NCBI RefSeq assembly: GCF_015521605.1
Contig: NZ_WANV01000028.1
Span: 1-42,060, forward strand
Length of the DNA: 42,060 nucleotides
Source: Thermococcus sp.
GTDB taxonomy: Archaea; Methanobacteriota_B; Thermococci; Thermococcales; Thermococcaceae
Direction: 5' to 3'
The notes under the pieces: generated by a model
Database searches by the model: none
The model's input: only the letters and a program-made list of their open reading frames with translations
Told to the model about the DNA's origin: nothing
Shown: one piece after another, positions 17,047-23,145 of the stretch
How positions within the stretch are numbered: position 1 is the stretch's first letter
How the letters are laid out: each line of letters starts with the position of its first letter
Program-made: the position numbers and the translations under genes

Positions 17047-17120
17047 ATGCCTCACGGCTCGGGGGTCTCCGAGGCTGGGGCGAGTAGGAACCCACCGGGC
17101 CTCTGTATGGAGGTGAGAGA
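17047..17120 (+). promoter_or_regulatory. Structured GC-rich leader of rpl44e with an overlapping upstream ORF
   Basis: The leader folds into GGCTCGG (17056-17062) with CCGGGCC (17095-17101), continued by GGGT/ACCC (17063-17066 / 17090-17093) and TCC/GGA (17068-17070 / 17087-17089). Outside this, CTCAC (17051-17055) can pair with GTGAG (17113-17117), which is part of the rpl44e ribosome-binding site GGAGGTGAG. A 25-codon open frame from ATG 17047 ends in a TGA that overlaps the rpl44e ATG (ATGA). The leader is a GC-rich island in AT-rich surroundings, as seen for structured RNAs of hyperthermophiles. Feedback control by a ribosomal protein is an inference. Confidence 0.45.
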
Positions 17121-17405
17121 ATGAAGTACCCGAAGCAGATAAGGACTTACTGCCCCTACTGTAAGAAGCACACGATCCACAAGGTCGAGAAGGTCAAAAA
17201 GAGGCCGAGGAGCGAGCTCAGCCAGGGCCAGAGGCGCTTCAGGAGAATCATGAAGGGTTACCGCGGTTTCCCGAGGCCGAACCCGGCCGGAAGGGAGAAG
17301 CCGGTCAAGAAGCTTGACCTCCGCTTCAGGTGCACCGTCTGCGGCAAGGCCCACACCAGGGGACAGGGCTTCCGCGTGAAGAAGTTTGAGCTGGTGGAGG
17401 TGTGA
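17121..17405 (+). CDS. rpl44e: 50S ribosomal protein L44e
   Basis: 94-aa L44e (eL42) of the large-subunit E site. It has the zinc-binding pattern Cys11-x2-Cys14 (TYCPYCKKH) with a second pair in [10 protein letters not shown]. The conserved [19 protein letters not shown] stretch reaches the tRNA 3' end. GGAGGTGAG precedes ATG 17121. rps27e follows after 3 nt. Confidence 0.97.
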   Translation: MKYPKQIRTYCPYCKKHTIHKVEKVKKRPRSELSQGQRRFRRIMKGYRGFPRPNPAGREKPVKKLDLRFRCTVCGKAHTRGQGFRVKKFELVEV

Positions 17406-17408
17406 AGC

Positions 17409-17606
17409 ATGGCTCTCCCGAAGAACCTCATACCCATGCCGAGGAGCAGGTTCCTCCGTGTCAAGTGCATCGACTGCGGCAACGAGCAGATCGTCTTCAG
17501 CAACCCGGCAACCACCGTTAGGTGCCTCGTCTGCGGTGCAACGCTCGTCGAGCCGACCGGTGGAAAGGGCGTCATCAAGGCCAAGATACTTGAGGTTCTT
17601 GAGTGA
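17409..17606 (+). CDS. rps27e: 30S ribosomal protein S27e
   Basis: 65-aa S27e (eS27) zinc-ribbon protein. Four cysteines at 20, 23, 39 and 42 (KCIDCG and RCLVCG) form the ribbon, and [15 protein letters not shown] is the conserved end. The ribosome-binding site GGAGGTGTGA overlaps the end of rpl44e. This L44e-S27e-aIF2-alpha-Nop10-PAC2 order is characteristic of archaea. Confidence 0.97.
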   Translation: MALPKNLIPMPRSRFLRVKCIDCGNEQIVFSNPATTVRCLVCGATLVEPTGGKGVIKAKILEVLE

Positions 17607-17640
17607 ACCCTCCCTTTCCCTTAATTTCGCCTTCTGCTAA

Positions 17641-17650
17641 ACTTTAAATA
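17641..17650 (+). promoter_or_regulatory. TATA box of the aIF2-alpha operon
   Basis: ACTTTAAATA in the 92-nt gap after rps27e; expected start site near 17671, about 28 nt before the ATG. Confidence 0.5.
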
Positions 17651-17698
17651 CCTCTTTTCGTAACTTACCCCGGCAGAGAAAATTTTGAGGTGGTTAAA

Positions 17699-18526
17699 AT
17701 GCCGAGGAAAGCCAAGGAGTATCCCGAAGAGGGAGAGTTTGTGGTCGCGACTGTCAAGAGCATTCACCCTTACGGTGCATTCCTCAAGCTCGACGAGTAC
17801 CCGGGCAAGGAGGGCTTCATGCACATAAGCGAGGTCGCCTCAACGTGGGTCAAGAACATCAGGGACTTCATCAAGGAGGGGCAGAAGATAGTCGCCAAGG
17901 TCATACGCGTTGACCCGAGCAAGGGGCACATAGACCTGAGCCTTAAGCGCGTCAACCAGCAACAGAGGAAGGCCAAGCTCCAGGAATACAAGCGCGCCCA
18001 GAAGGCGGAGAACCTTCTCAAGATGGCGGCCGAGAAGGTAGGAAAGGACTTCGAAACGGCGTGGAAGGAAGTATGGGTTCCCCTTGAGGAGGAGTACGGA
18101 GAGGTGTATGCCGCCTTCGAGGATGCCGCCCAAAATGGGATGGAAGTCCTTGAAGACCTCATAAGCGAGGAGTGGATTGAGGCACTCAGGCCGATCATAG
18201 AGGCCTACGTCGAGATACCCACGGTTACCATCGATGCTGAGTTCGAGATAACCGTTCCCAGCCCCAACGGGATCGAGATCATCAAGGAAGCCCTCATCAG
18301 GGCGCGCGACAGGGCCAACGAGGAAAAGGAGATAGAGGTCAAGTTTTCATACCAGGGGGCGCCAAGGTACAGGATAGATATCACCGCCCCGGACTACTAC
18401 AAGGCCGAGGAGGTCCTTGAGGACATAGCGGAGGAGATACTGCGCGTTATAAAGGAAGCCGGCGGCGAGGCGACCCTGATCAGGAAGGAGAAGCGCATCA
18501 AGAAGATAAAGAGGAGAGGGGCATGA
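17699..18526 (+). CDS. eif2a: Translation initiation factor aIF2 subunit alpha
   Basis: 275-aa alpha subunit of the initiator-tRNA carrier aIF2. Residues about 10-85 form an S1/OB RNA-binding domain (GEFVVATVKSIHPYGAFLKL, EGFMHISEVA, GHIDLSLKRV). A helical domain follows, and then the C-terminal alpha/beta domain that docks on the gamma subunit (VSF-like KVKFSYQGAPRYRIDITAPDY region). The serine phosphorylated in eukaryotes falls in this S1 area but its regulation in archaea is unclear. ATG 17699 has GAGGTGG just upstream; the in-frame GTG 17690 is not used. The stop overlaps nop10 (ATGA). Confidence 0.96.
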   Translation: MPRKAKEYPEEGEFVVATVKSIHPYGAFLKLDEYPGKEGFMHISEVASTWVKNIRDFIKEGQKIVAKVIRVDPSKGHIDLSLKRVNQQQRKAKLQEYKRAQKAENLLKMAAEKVGKDFETAWKEVWVPLEEEYGEVYAAFEDAAQNGMEVLEDLISEEWIEALRPIIEAYVEIPTVTIDAEFEITVPSPNGIEIIKEALIRARDRANEEKEIEVKFSYQGAPRYRIDITAPDYYKAEEVLEDIAEEILRVIKEAGGEATLIRKEKRIKKIKRRGA

Positions 18527-18702
18527 GGTTCCGCATAAAGAAATGCCCCGAGTGCGGGCGATACACCCTCAAGGAAACCTGTCCAGTCTGTGGAGCTAAA
18601 ACCAAGGTAGCCCATCCGCCGCGCTTCTCGCCGGAAGACCCGTACGGCGAGTACAGGAGAAGGCTGAAGCGCGAGCAGCTGGGCATAGCAGGGAGGGAGT
18701 GA
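18523..18702 (+). CDS. nop10: H/ACA ribonucleoprotein subunit Nop10
   Basis: 59-aa protein, too short for common length cut-offs. It starts in a 4-nt overlap with eif2a. Sequence shows the Nop10 zinc ribbon C8-x2-C11...C20-x2-C23 (KKCPECG, ETCPVCG), then HPPRFSPEDPYGEYRRRLK, the linker and C-terminal helix that bind the Cbf5 pseudouridine synthase. It is an essential scaffold of H/ACA guide complexes for rRNA pseudouridylation. Confidence 0.96.
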   Translation: MRFRIKKCPECGRYTLKETCPVCGAKTKVAHPPRFSPEDPYGEYRRRLKREQLGIAGRE

Positions 18703-18703
18703 T

Positions 18704-19504
18704 ATGAAGGAGTCAGTTATCCATGTCTATGAGAGGCCCGAACTCAGGGACCCGGTCTTCATAGAGGGTCTCCCTGGTATAGGCCTGGTTGGAAAGCTCG
18801 CCGCGGAGCACCTCATCCAGGAGCTTCAGGCCGTCAAGTTCGCAGACCTATACTCACCGCACTTCATGCATCAGGTCCTCATAAAGAAGAACTCCGTCGT
18901 TGAGCTCATGAAGAACGAGTTCTACTACTGGAAGAACCCTGACGAGAACGGCAGGGACATCATAATCATCACCGGCGACCAGCAGGTTCCGCCCACCGAC
19001 AGCCCCGGCCACTTCGAAGTCGTTGGAAAGATGCTGGACTTCGTCAACGAGTTTGGCGTCCGCGAGATAATCACGATGGGCGGCTACCAGGTGCCCGAGC
19101 TCCAGGGGGAGCCGAGGGTTTTAGCGGCGGTGACCCACGAGGAGCTGGTTGAGTACTACCAGAGAAAGCTTGAAGGATGCAGCGTTGAGGTTATCTGGCG
19201 CGAGGACGAAGGGGGAGCAATAGTCGGTGCCGCCGGTCTTCTGCTGGGAATGGGCAAGCTCCGTTCGATGTACGGCATAAGCCTCCTCGGCGAGAGCCTT
19301 GGTTACATCGTGGATGCCAAGGCCGCAAAGTCCGTCCTCCTGGCGGTGACCAAAATCCTCGGTCTTGAGCTTGACATGACTGCACTTGAGGAGCGCGCCA
19401 AGGAGACGGAGGAAATACTCAGAAAGGTCCAAGAGATGCAGAGGGCCATGCTGGAGCAGGGGATGCCTCCCACCCCGGAGGAAGAGGACAGGGGCTACCT
19501 ATGA
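18704..19504 (+). CDS. PAC2-family proteasome assembly chaperone
   Basis: 266-aa PAC2 domain protein. FIEGLPGIGLVGKLAAEHLI (about 19-38) is the family signature, with IITMGGYQVPE and AAGLLLGMGKLRSMYGISLLGES further on. Archaeal homologues in Pyrococcus (PbaA/PbaB) help assemble or cap the 20S proteasome. The last three residues are Gly-Tyr-Leu; a penultimate tyrosine recalls the HbYX tail that docks in alpha-ring pockets, although the residue before it is glycine rather than hydrophobic. A helical segment (about 225-250) precedes the tail. It begins 1 nt after nop10, so it is co-expressed with translation and ribosome-biogenesis genes. Confidence 0.85.
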   Translation: MKESVIHVYERPELRDPVFIEGLPGIGLVGKLAAEHLIQELQAVKFADLYSPHFMHQVLIKKNSVVELMKNEFYYWKNPDENGRDIIIITGDQQVPPTDSPGHFEVVGKMLDFVNEFGVREIITMGGYQVPELQGEPRVLAAVTHEELVEYYQRKLEGCSVEVIWREDEGGAIVGAAGLLLGMGKLRSMYGISLLGESLGYIVDAKAAKSVLLAVTKILGLELDMTALEERAKETEEILRKVQEMQRAMLEQGMPPTPEEEDRGYL

Positions 19505-19537
19505 GTCCTGCCCTTTTCTTTTCTGACAGGATTTACT

Positions 19538-19547
19538 GGCAATTGCC
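19538..19547. promoter_or_regulatory. Palindrome upstream of cbiM
   Basis: GGCAATTGCC is a perfect 10-bp palindrome about 45 nt upstream of the cbiM TATA box. TGGCAATT occurs again in the fmdE promoter region (41017-41024). Confidence 0.3.
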
Positions 19548-19548
19548 G

Positions 19549-19583
19549 TTTCAAACCTTTGGTTGATAATACGCAGTTTGAAA
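19549..19583. promoter_or_regulatory. Candidate operator: inverted repeat just upstream of the cbiM TATA box
   Basis: TTTCAAAC (19549-19556) and GTTTGAAA (19576-19583) are perfect inverted copies separated by 19 nt. They end 4 nt before the TATA box. The left half overlaps AACCTTTGGT (19554-19563), which is also found upstream of fmdE. The layout suits a dimeric, possibly metal-sensing repressor, but no regulator gene is in view. Confidence 0.4.
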
Positions 19584-19587
19584 AACA

Positions 19588-19595
19588 CTTTTATT
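19588..19595 (+). promoter_or_regulatory. TATA box of the cbiM operon
   Basis: CTTTTATT; start site expected near 19616, leaving a leader of about 35 nt with GGAGGTG before the TTG start. Confidence 0.5.
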
Positions 19596-19650
19596 TCGTG
19601 CTACTCTTCTTACAACTGATGACACCAAAAGACTCGTGGAGGTGTTTGGC

Positions 19651-20265
19651 TTGCACATACCAGATGGACTGCTGAGCACGCCGGTGATAGTGGTTACCTA
19701 CGCGATAACGATAGCCGGAATAGCCTACGCGGCCAAAAAGCTCAGGAACTTCCCGGAGGAGAAGATACCCCTCCTCGGACTCTTCGCGGCAGGAATCTTC
19801 GCGGCGCAGATGGTCAACTTCCCGATAATAGGGGGAGTCAGCGGCCACCTTCTCGGGGCGACGCTGGTTGCCATAATGCTCGGGCCCTACGCGGCAGTGA
19901 TAGTCATGACAGCGGTTCTGCTGATACAGACGCTCCTCTTCGGTGACGGTGGAATAACAGCAATAGGTGCCAACATCCTCAACATGGGGCTGATCGGGGC
20001 CTTCATAGGCTACGGAGTCTACACAAAGCTCAAGGGCATCAACGAGACCCTCGCGATGGGCTTTGCCGCATGGCTCTCAGTCGTCCTCGGGGCGACCCTG
20101 GCGGCGGTTGAGATAGGCCTCAGCCACAGCCTCCCGTTCCTCAAGGTGCTCACCCTGATGGCCGGCTACCACTCGATAATCGGAATCGGTGAGGCGATAC
20201 TCACCGTCCTGATAGTCTACGCCGTAAGTGCAAAGCTTCCATCCATTGAGGGGGTGCCTGCATGA
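19651..20265 (+). CDS. cbiM: CbiM/NikM substrate-capture membrane subunit (Ni2+/Co2+ ECF transporter), TTG start
   Basis: 204-aa S-component with about six membrane helices. In this family the free N-terminal Met1-His2 coordinates the metal, so the chain must begin M-H-I-P-D-G. TTG 19651 followed by CAC gives exactly this, with GGAGGTG (19638-19644) 6 nt upstream. The open frame extends to GTG 19636, but using it would bury the histidine and overlap the ribosome-binding site. Other landmarks are FPIIGGVSGHLLGATLVAIMLGP, FGDGGITAIGANILNMG and YHSIIGIGEAILT. It heads an M-N-Q-O operon with 4-nt overlaps. Confidence 0.93.
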   Translation: MHIPDGLLSTPVIVVTYAITIAGIAYAAKKLRNFPEEKIPLLGLFAAGIFAAQMVNFPIIGGVSGHLLGATLVAIMLGPYAAVIVMTAVLLIQTLLFGDGGITAIGANILNMGLIGAFIGYGVYTKLKGINETLAMGFAAWLSVVLGATLAAVEIGLSHSLPFLKVLTLMAGYHSIIGIGEAILTVLIVYAVSAKLPSIEGVPA

Positions 20266-20510
20266 GGACGGTTTTCAAGGGCTTGATAATTATAGCCGTT
20301 GTGCTGGCGATAGTGCTGCCCCTCGCGTCGAGCAACCCCGACGGGCTGGAGGCAACGATGGAAAAGGTCGGCCTTGAGGAGAATCCGATCTACCACGCTC
20401 CCCTCGATTACGGCGAAACCTGGGGTCAGAGCGTGGTCATGGGGCTGCTCGGGATCACACTGGCCTTCGGAGTCGGCTACGGTCTGGCAAAGCTCGCCAA
20501 GGGTGCCTGA
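20262..20510 (+). CDS. PDGLE-domain CbiN/NikN-like small membrane subunit
   Basis: 82-aa protein with an N-terminal helix (about 5-22), the NPDGLEATMEKVGL motif, and a C-terminal helix (about 57-77). PDGLE proteins replace or resemble CbiN, the auxiliary subunit that acts with CbiM in Ni/Co uptake. The start overlaps the cbiM stop (ATGA). Confidence 0.9.
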   Translation: MRTVFKGLIIIAVVLAIVLPLASSNPDGLEATMEKVGLEENPIYHAPLDYGETWGQSVVMGLLGITLAFGVGYGLAKLAKGA

Positions 20511-20511
20511 A

Positions 20512-21171
20512 GTGTACCTGCCCTTCATTTTCCTTTATGCAATCGGAGTCGTGACGAGAAAGAACCCCACCGAGTTAGTCTACTTTGCGCTCCTTTTCCT
20601 TGTGGTCACCCTCATTATGAGGCCGGAGAAGAGCGTTTTCAAAAAGCTCGGCTTTCTCCTCGGCTTCGAGGGCCTGCTGTTCGTTATGGCTCTGTTTAAC
20701 CCGGGTAGGCCGCTCCTGGAGACGCCCCTCGGCCCGATAACCCACGAGGGAGTGTACTCGTTCTTCACCCTCCTCGGAAAGGCTTTCCTCTCCGCCGGAA
20801 CGGCCGTGGTCGTGACCAGCACGGTGGGATTCTCCAGGATACTAGCCGAGATGGAGGCGCTGAGGTTTCCCCGGATACTCACCTTAACGCTGGCCTTCAC
20901 CTACCGCTACCTTGACCTCTTTGCGGACGAGGCTGTTAGGATGAAGCGCGCCCTGGACTCGAGGGCCTTTGGCGTGGGGAGGAGGGAGTACTACAGAAAG
21001 CTCGGCTCCCTTATAGGCGAGGTTTTCGTCAGGGCATACCTCAGGAACGGGAGGATATACAGGGCCATGCTCTCCAGGGGCTTCGGGGAGTTTCCCAGCC
21101 TGGAAGAGCCGAGACCCAACGTCCAGACGGCGATGCTGGCCCTGCTCGCACTGGGGGGTCTGCTGGTATGA
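20512..21171 (+). CDS. cbiQ: CbiQ transmembrane coupling subunit of the ECF metal transporter
   Basis: 219-aa T-component with about four to five membrane helices. It ends in cytoplasmic coupling helices carrying the A-R-G-like signatures of the family: ALDSRAFGVGRR (about 143-154) and RAMLSRGFGEFP (about 180-191), which seat on the ATPases. GTG 20512 is used because GGGTG lies 6 nt upstream. GTG 20503 is also in frame, and the long N-terminal extension of the frame simply overlaps the previous gene. The stop overlaps cbiO (ATGA). Confidence 0.9.
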   Translation: MYLPFIFLYAIGVVTRKNPTELVYFALLFLVVTLIMRPEKSVFKKLGFLLGFEGLLFVMALFNPGRPLLETPLGPITHEGVYSFFTLLGKAFLSAGTAVVVTSTVGFSRILAEMEALRFPRILTLTLAFTYRYLDLFADEAVRMKRALDSRAFGVGRREYYRKLGSLIGEVFVRAYLRNGRIYRAMLSRGFGEFPSLEEPRPNVQTAMLALLALGGLLV

Positions 21172-21986
21172 TAGAGCTGAAAGACGTTTACTTCTCATAC
21201 TCAGGCAGGGAGGTGCTCAGGGGGATAACCCTCACGATTAAGAGGGGAGAGTCCTTCGGTCTCCTCGGGCCCAATGGTGCAGGAAAGAGCACCCTCATGC
21301 TCCACCTCAACGGGATACTCAGGCCAAAGAAGGGCAGAGTCATTGTGGACGGCCTTGACCCGGCAAAAAACCCGAGGGAAGTTCGGAGAAAGGTCGGGAT
21401 AGTCTTTCAGGACCCCAACGACCAGCTCTTCTCTCCGACGGTGTTTGAGGATGTGGCATTCGGCCCCTACAACCTGGGTCTGCGCGGCGAGGAGCTGAGG
21501 GAGCGCGTTCTGTGGGCGCTTGAAAGGGTGGGGATGCTCGAATACGCAGAGAGGGAAACCAGGGAGCTTAGCTTCGGTGAGAAGAAGAGGATAGCGATAG
21601 CCACGGTTCTGGCAATGGAGCCGGAGGTGATAGCCTTCGACGAGCCCTTCGCCAACCTCGACTTCAGGGGCAAGAGGATAATGAGGGAACTGATAATCGA
21701 GCTGATGGCCGAGGGGAAGACGGTGATACTGGCCTCCCACGAGGCGGACTACCTGGCCCTGTGCGACAGGATAGCCCTGATGGATGGGGGGAGAATAGTC
21801 ACCGTCGGAACGCCCGAGGAGATACTCGGAGACCCTGACCTTCTGAGGGAGCACAACCTCGACGTTCCTCCCCTCATTGAGCTGTTTCTCAGCTTAAACT
21901 TGGGCGTACCAAAGAACCTGGAAGATGCCAAGGAAAAAATAGCTAATCTGTTGGCTCTTTCAGCTCAAAAGCCTAAGAAGGGGTAG
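21168..21986 (+). CDS. cbiO: CbiO ATPase subunit of the Ni/Co ECF transporter
   Basis: 272-aa ABC ATPase. Walker A is GPNGAGKST (about 35-43), the Q-loop is VFQDPNDQLFSPTVFEDVAFGP with the ECF-type extension, Walker B is VIAFDEPFANLD, and the switch histidine is in LASHEADY. The signature motif reads ELSFGEKKR instead of LSGGQ, so the second glycine-side position is Phe. This deviation is also tolerated in some CbiO proteins. As the only ATPase in the operon it should form a homodimer below CbiQ. Confidence 0.94.
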   Translation: MIELKDVYFSYSGREVLRGITLTIKRGESFGLLGPNGAGKSTLMLHLNGILRPKKGRVIVDGLDPAKNPREVRRKVGIVFQDPNDQLFSPTVFEDVAFGPYNLGLRGEELRERVLWALERVGMLEYAERETRELSFGEKKRIAIATVLAMEPEVIAFDEPFANLDFRGKRIMRELIIELMAEGKTVILASHEADYLALCDRIALMDGGRIVTVGTPEEILGDPDLLREHNLDVPPLIELFLSLNLGVPKNLEDAKEKIANLLALSAQKPKKG

Positions 21987-22042
21987 GAAAGCACGAGCTG
22001 CCGCACACCTACAAACCAGACTTTACGGAGAACGCAACGGTT

Positions 22043-22597
22043 TTATGAAGCCTGTCCCTGTCCCTCGGTCTTTTCGCTCCACAAAACTATTTGTTCTATC
22101 ACTATTCCCATGATAATCACAAAGACTACAGTTAAAATGAGTCTCGTTATCATGAATTTCAATCCAAGGAATTGGAGCTCCACCAGCTCTTGGGGAATCT
22201 TGATACATGCCCATGCTGAAAGAAAGACGATAATGTTAGAGATACGGGCGCCTTTTTTAAGTAAAGTTGCGGCTATGGGAAAAGCCACGTAAAGGGGACC
22301 CGTAGGAAATGCTCCCATAAGTATAGCAAGGAATATACCTTTTATTCCAGAACTTCTTCCCAAATACTTCACGATGACATCATTTGGAACAAACACCGCA
22401 AAAAGCCCCATCAATACCATCACGGCGGGCAGTATCAGAATCATTTCTATAAAGAACCCCTTCGAAGACGAAATCACGGGTTCCCTCTTTTCGGGAAACA
22501 TCAACAGCAAAACCACCGCAATCGCCAATGTAATCCCCAAAAAGAGCATATCTTTTACGAGTCCCTTTTTCTGTTGTTCTTTCGACATCTTTTTCAT
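22043..22597 (-). CDS. Permease half-protein (COG0701/ArsP-like family), second subunit
   Basis: 184-aa membrane protein with about five helices. It has the half-permease pattern of the COG0701 (DUF318) family: FVPNDVIVKYLG, then GAFPTGPLYVAFPIAATLLKKGA, and FLSAWACIKIPQELVELQFLG. Full-length family members of about 300-350 aa hold two such halves; here they are two genes overlapping by ATGA. Family members move arsenic compounds or remain uncharacterised, so the substrate is open. Codon use is more AT-rich than in surrounding genes, suggesting recent acquisition. Confidence 0.72.
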   Translation of the reverse strand: MKKMSKEQQKKGLVKDMLFLGITLAIAVVLLLMFPEKREPVISSSKGFFIEMILILPAVMVLMGLFAVFVPNDVIVKYLGRSSGIKGIFLAILMGAFPTGPLYVAFPIAATLLKKGARISNIIVFLSAWACIKIPQELVELQFLGLKFMITRLILTVVFVIIMGIVIEQIVLWSEKTEGQGQAS

Positions 22598-23076
22598 AAT
22601 ATCGCCCCCATAATGAGTCCAATGATGATTGCAATGATAAAGCTCAACCCATTCCTAAGCAACGCCAGCTTTTTCCCCAATATCCTTATTTCAAGAGGCA
22701 AAGTAACCATTCCAATCATTGTCAGGGTAGTTATAAAGACAGCAACTGAGGTAATCGAAGCCCCCTTTTCAAGGAGAGATGCCGCCAGCGGGAAAGATAT
22801 CAGCGAGGGGATATGCAGTATCGCTCCCAAAAATGCAACAGTGAGCACTCCCCTGAATCCGGCGTTTTCACCGATGATGCTGGAAATTCGACTTTCCGGC
22901 ACGAAACCGGAGAGCAGGCCTATGATGACTATTATGGCGAGCATCGTGGGCATGATTCTGAAGAACGACCTAAAGGCCATCTTTAATGCCTGTTTTGTTT
23001 TTGCGCGGTCTTTTATTAAAGCAAAAACCAGACATACAACAGCTAAAGCATTTATAAATACAGTGGTCACACTCAT
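22594..23076 (-). CDS. Permease half-protein (COG0701/ArsP-like family), first subunit
   Basis: 160-aa membrane protein paralogous to the following gene. Matching segments are FVPESRISSIIGENAGFRGV, GAILHIPSLISFPLAASLLEKGA and MIGMVTLPLEIRILG. The proline, glycine and PLAA/PIAA positions line up between the two. ATG 23076 has GAGGGG 6 nt upstream; the frame runs on to 23103 without support. A minus-strand TATA (ACTTTTATC near 23118-23109) precedes it. The two products probably form a heterodimer. Confidence 0.72.
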   Translation of the reverse strand: MSVTTVFINALAVVCLVFALIKDRAKTKQALKMAFRSFFRIMPTMLAIIVIIGLLSGFVPESRISSIIGENAGFRGVLTVAFLGAILHIPSLISFPLAASLLEKGASITSVAVFITTLTMIGMVTLPLEIRILGKKLALLRNGLSFIIAIIIGLIMGAIL

Positions 23077-23145
23077 TGAATTCCCCCTCAATATATGAAA
23101 CAAGATTCGATAAAAGTTTTATGGTAGAATAAAAAGTTTGAAAAA

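Noticed and set aside
20374-20511. 46-residue N-terminal extension of CbiQ
   Set aside because: It overlaps the PDGLE gene in another frame; GTG 20512 has its own ribosome-binding site and gives the usual length.
22574-23098. 174-codon plus-strand frame opposite the first half-permease
   Set aside because: It is the antisense shadow of a hydrophobic protein; the minus-strand frame has family motifs and a ribosome-binding site.
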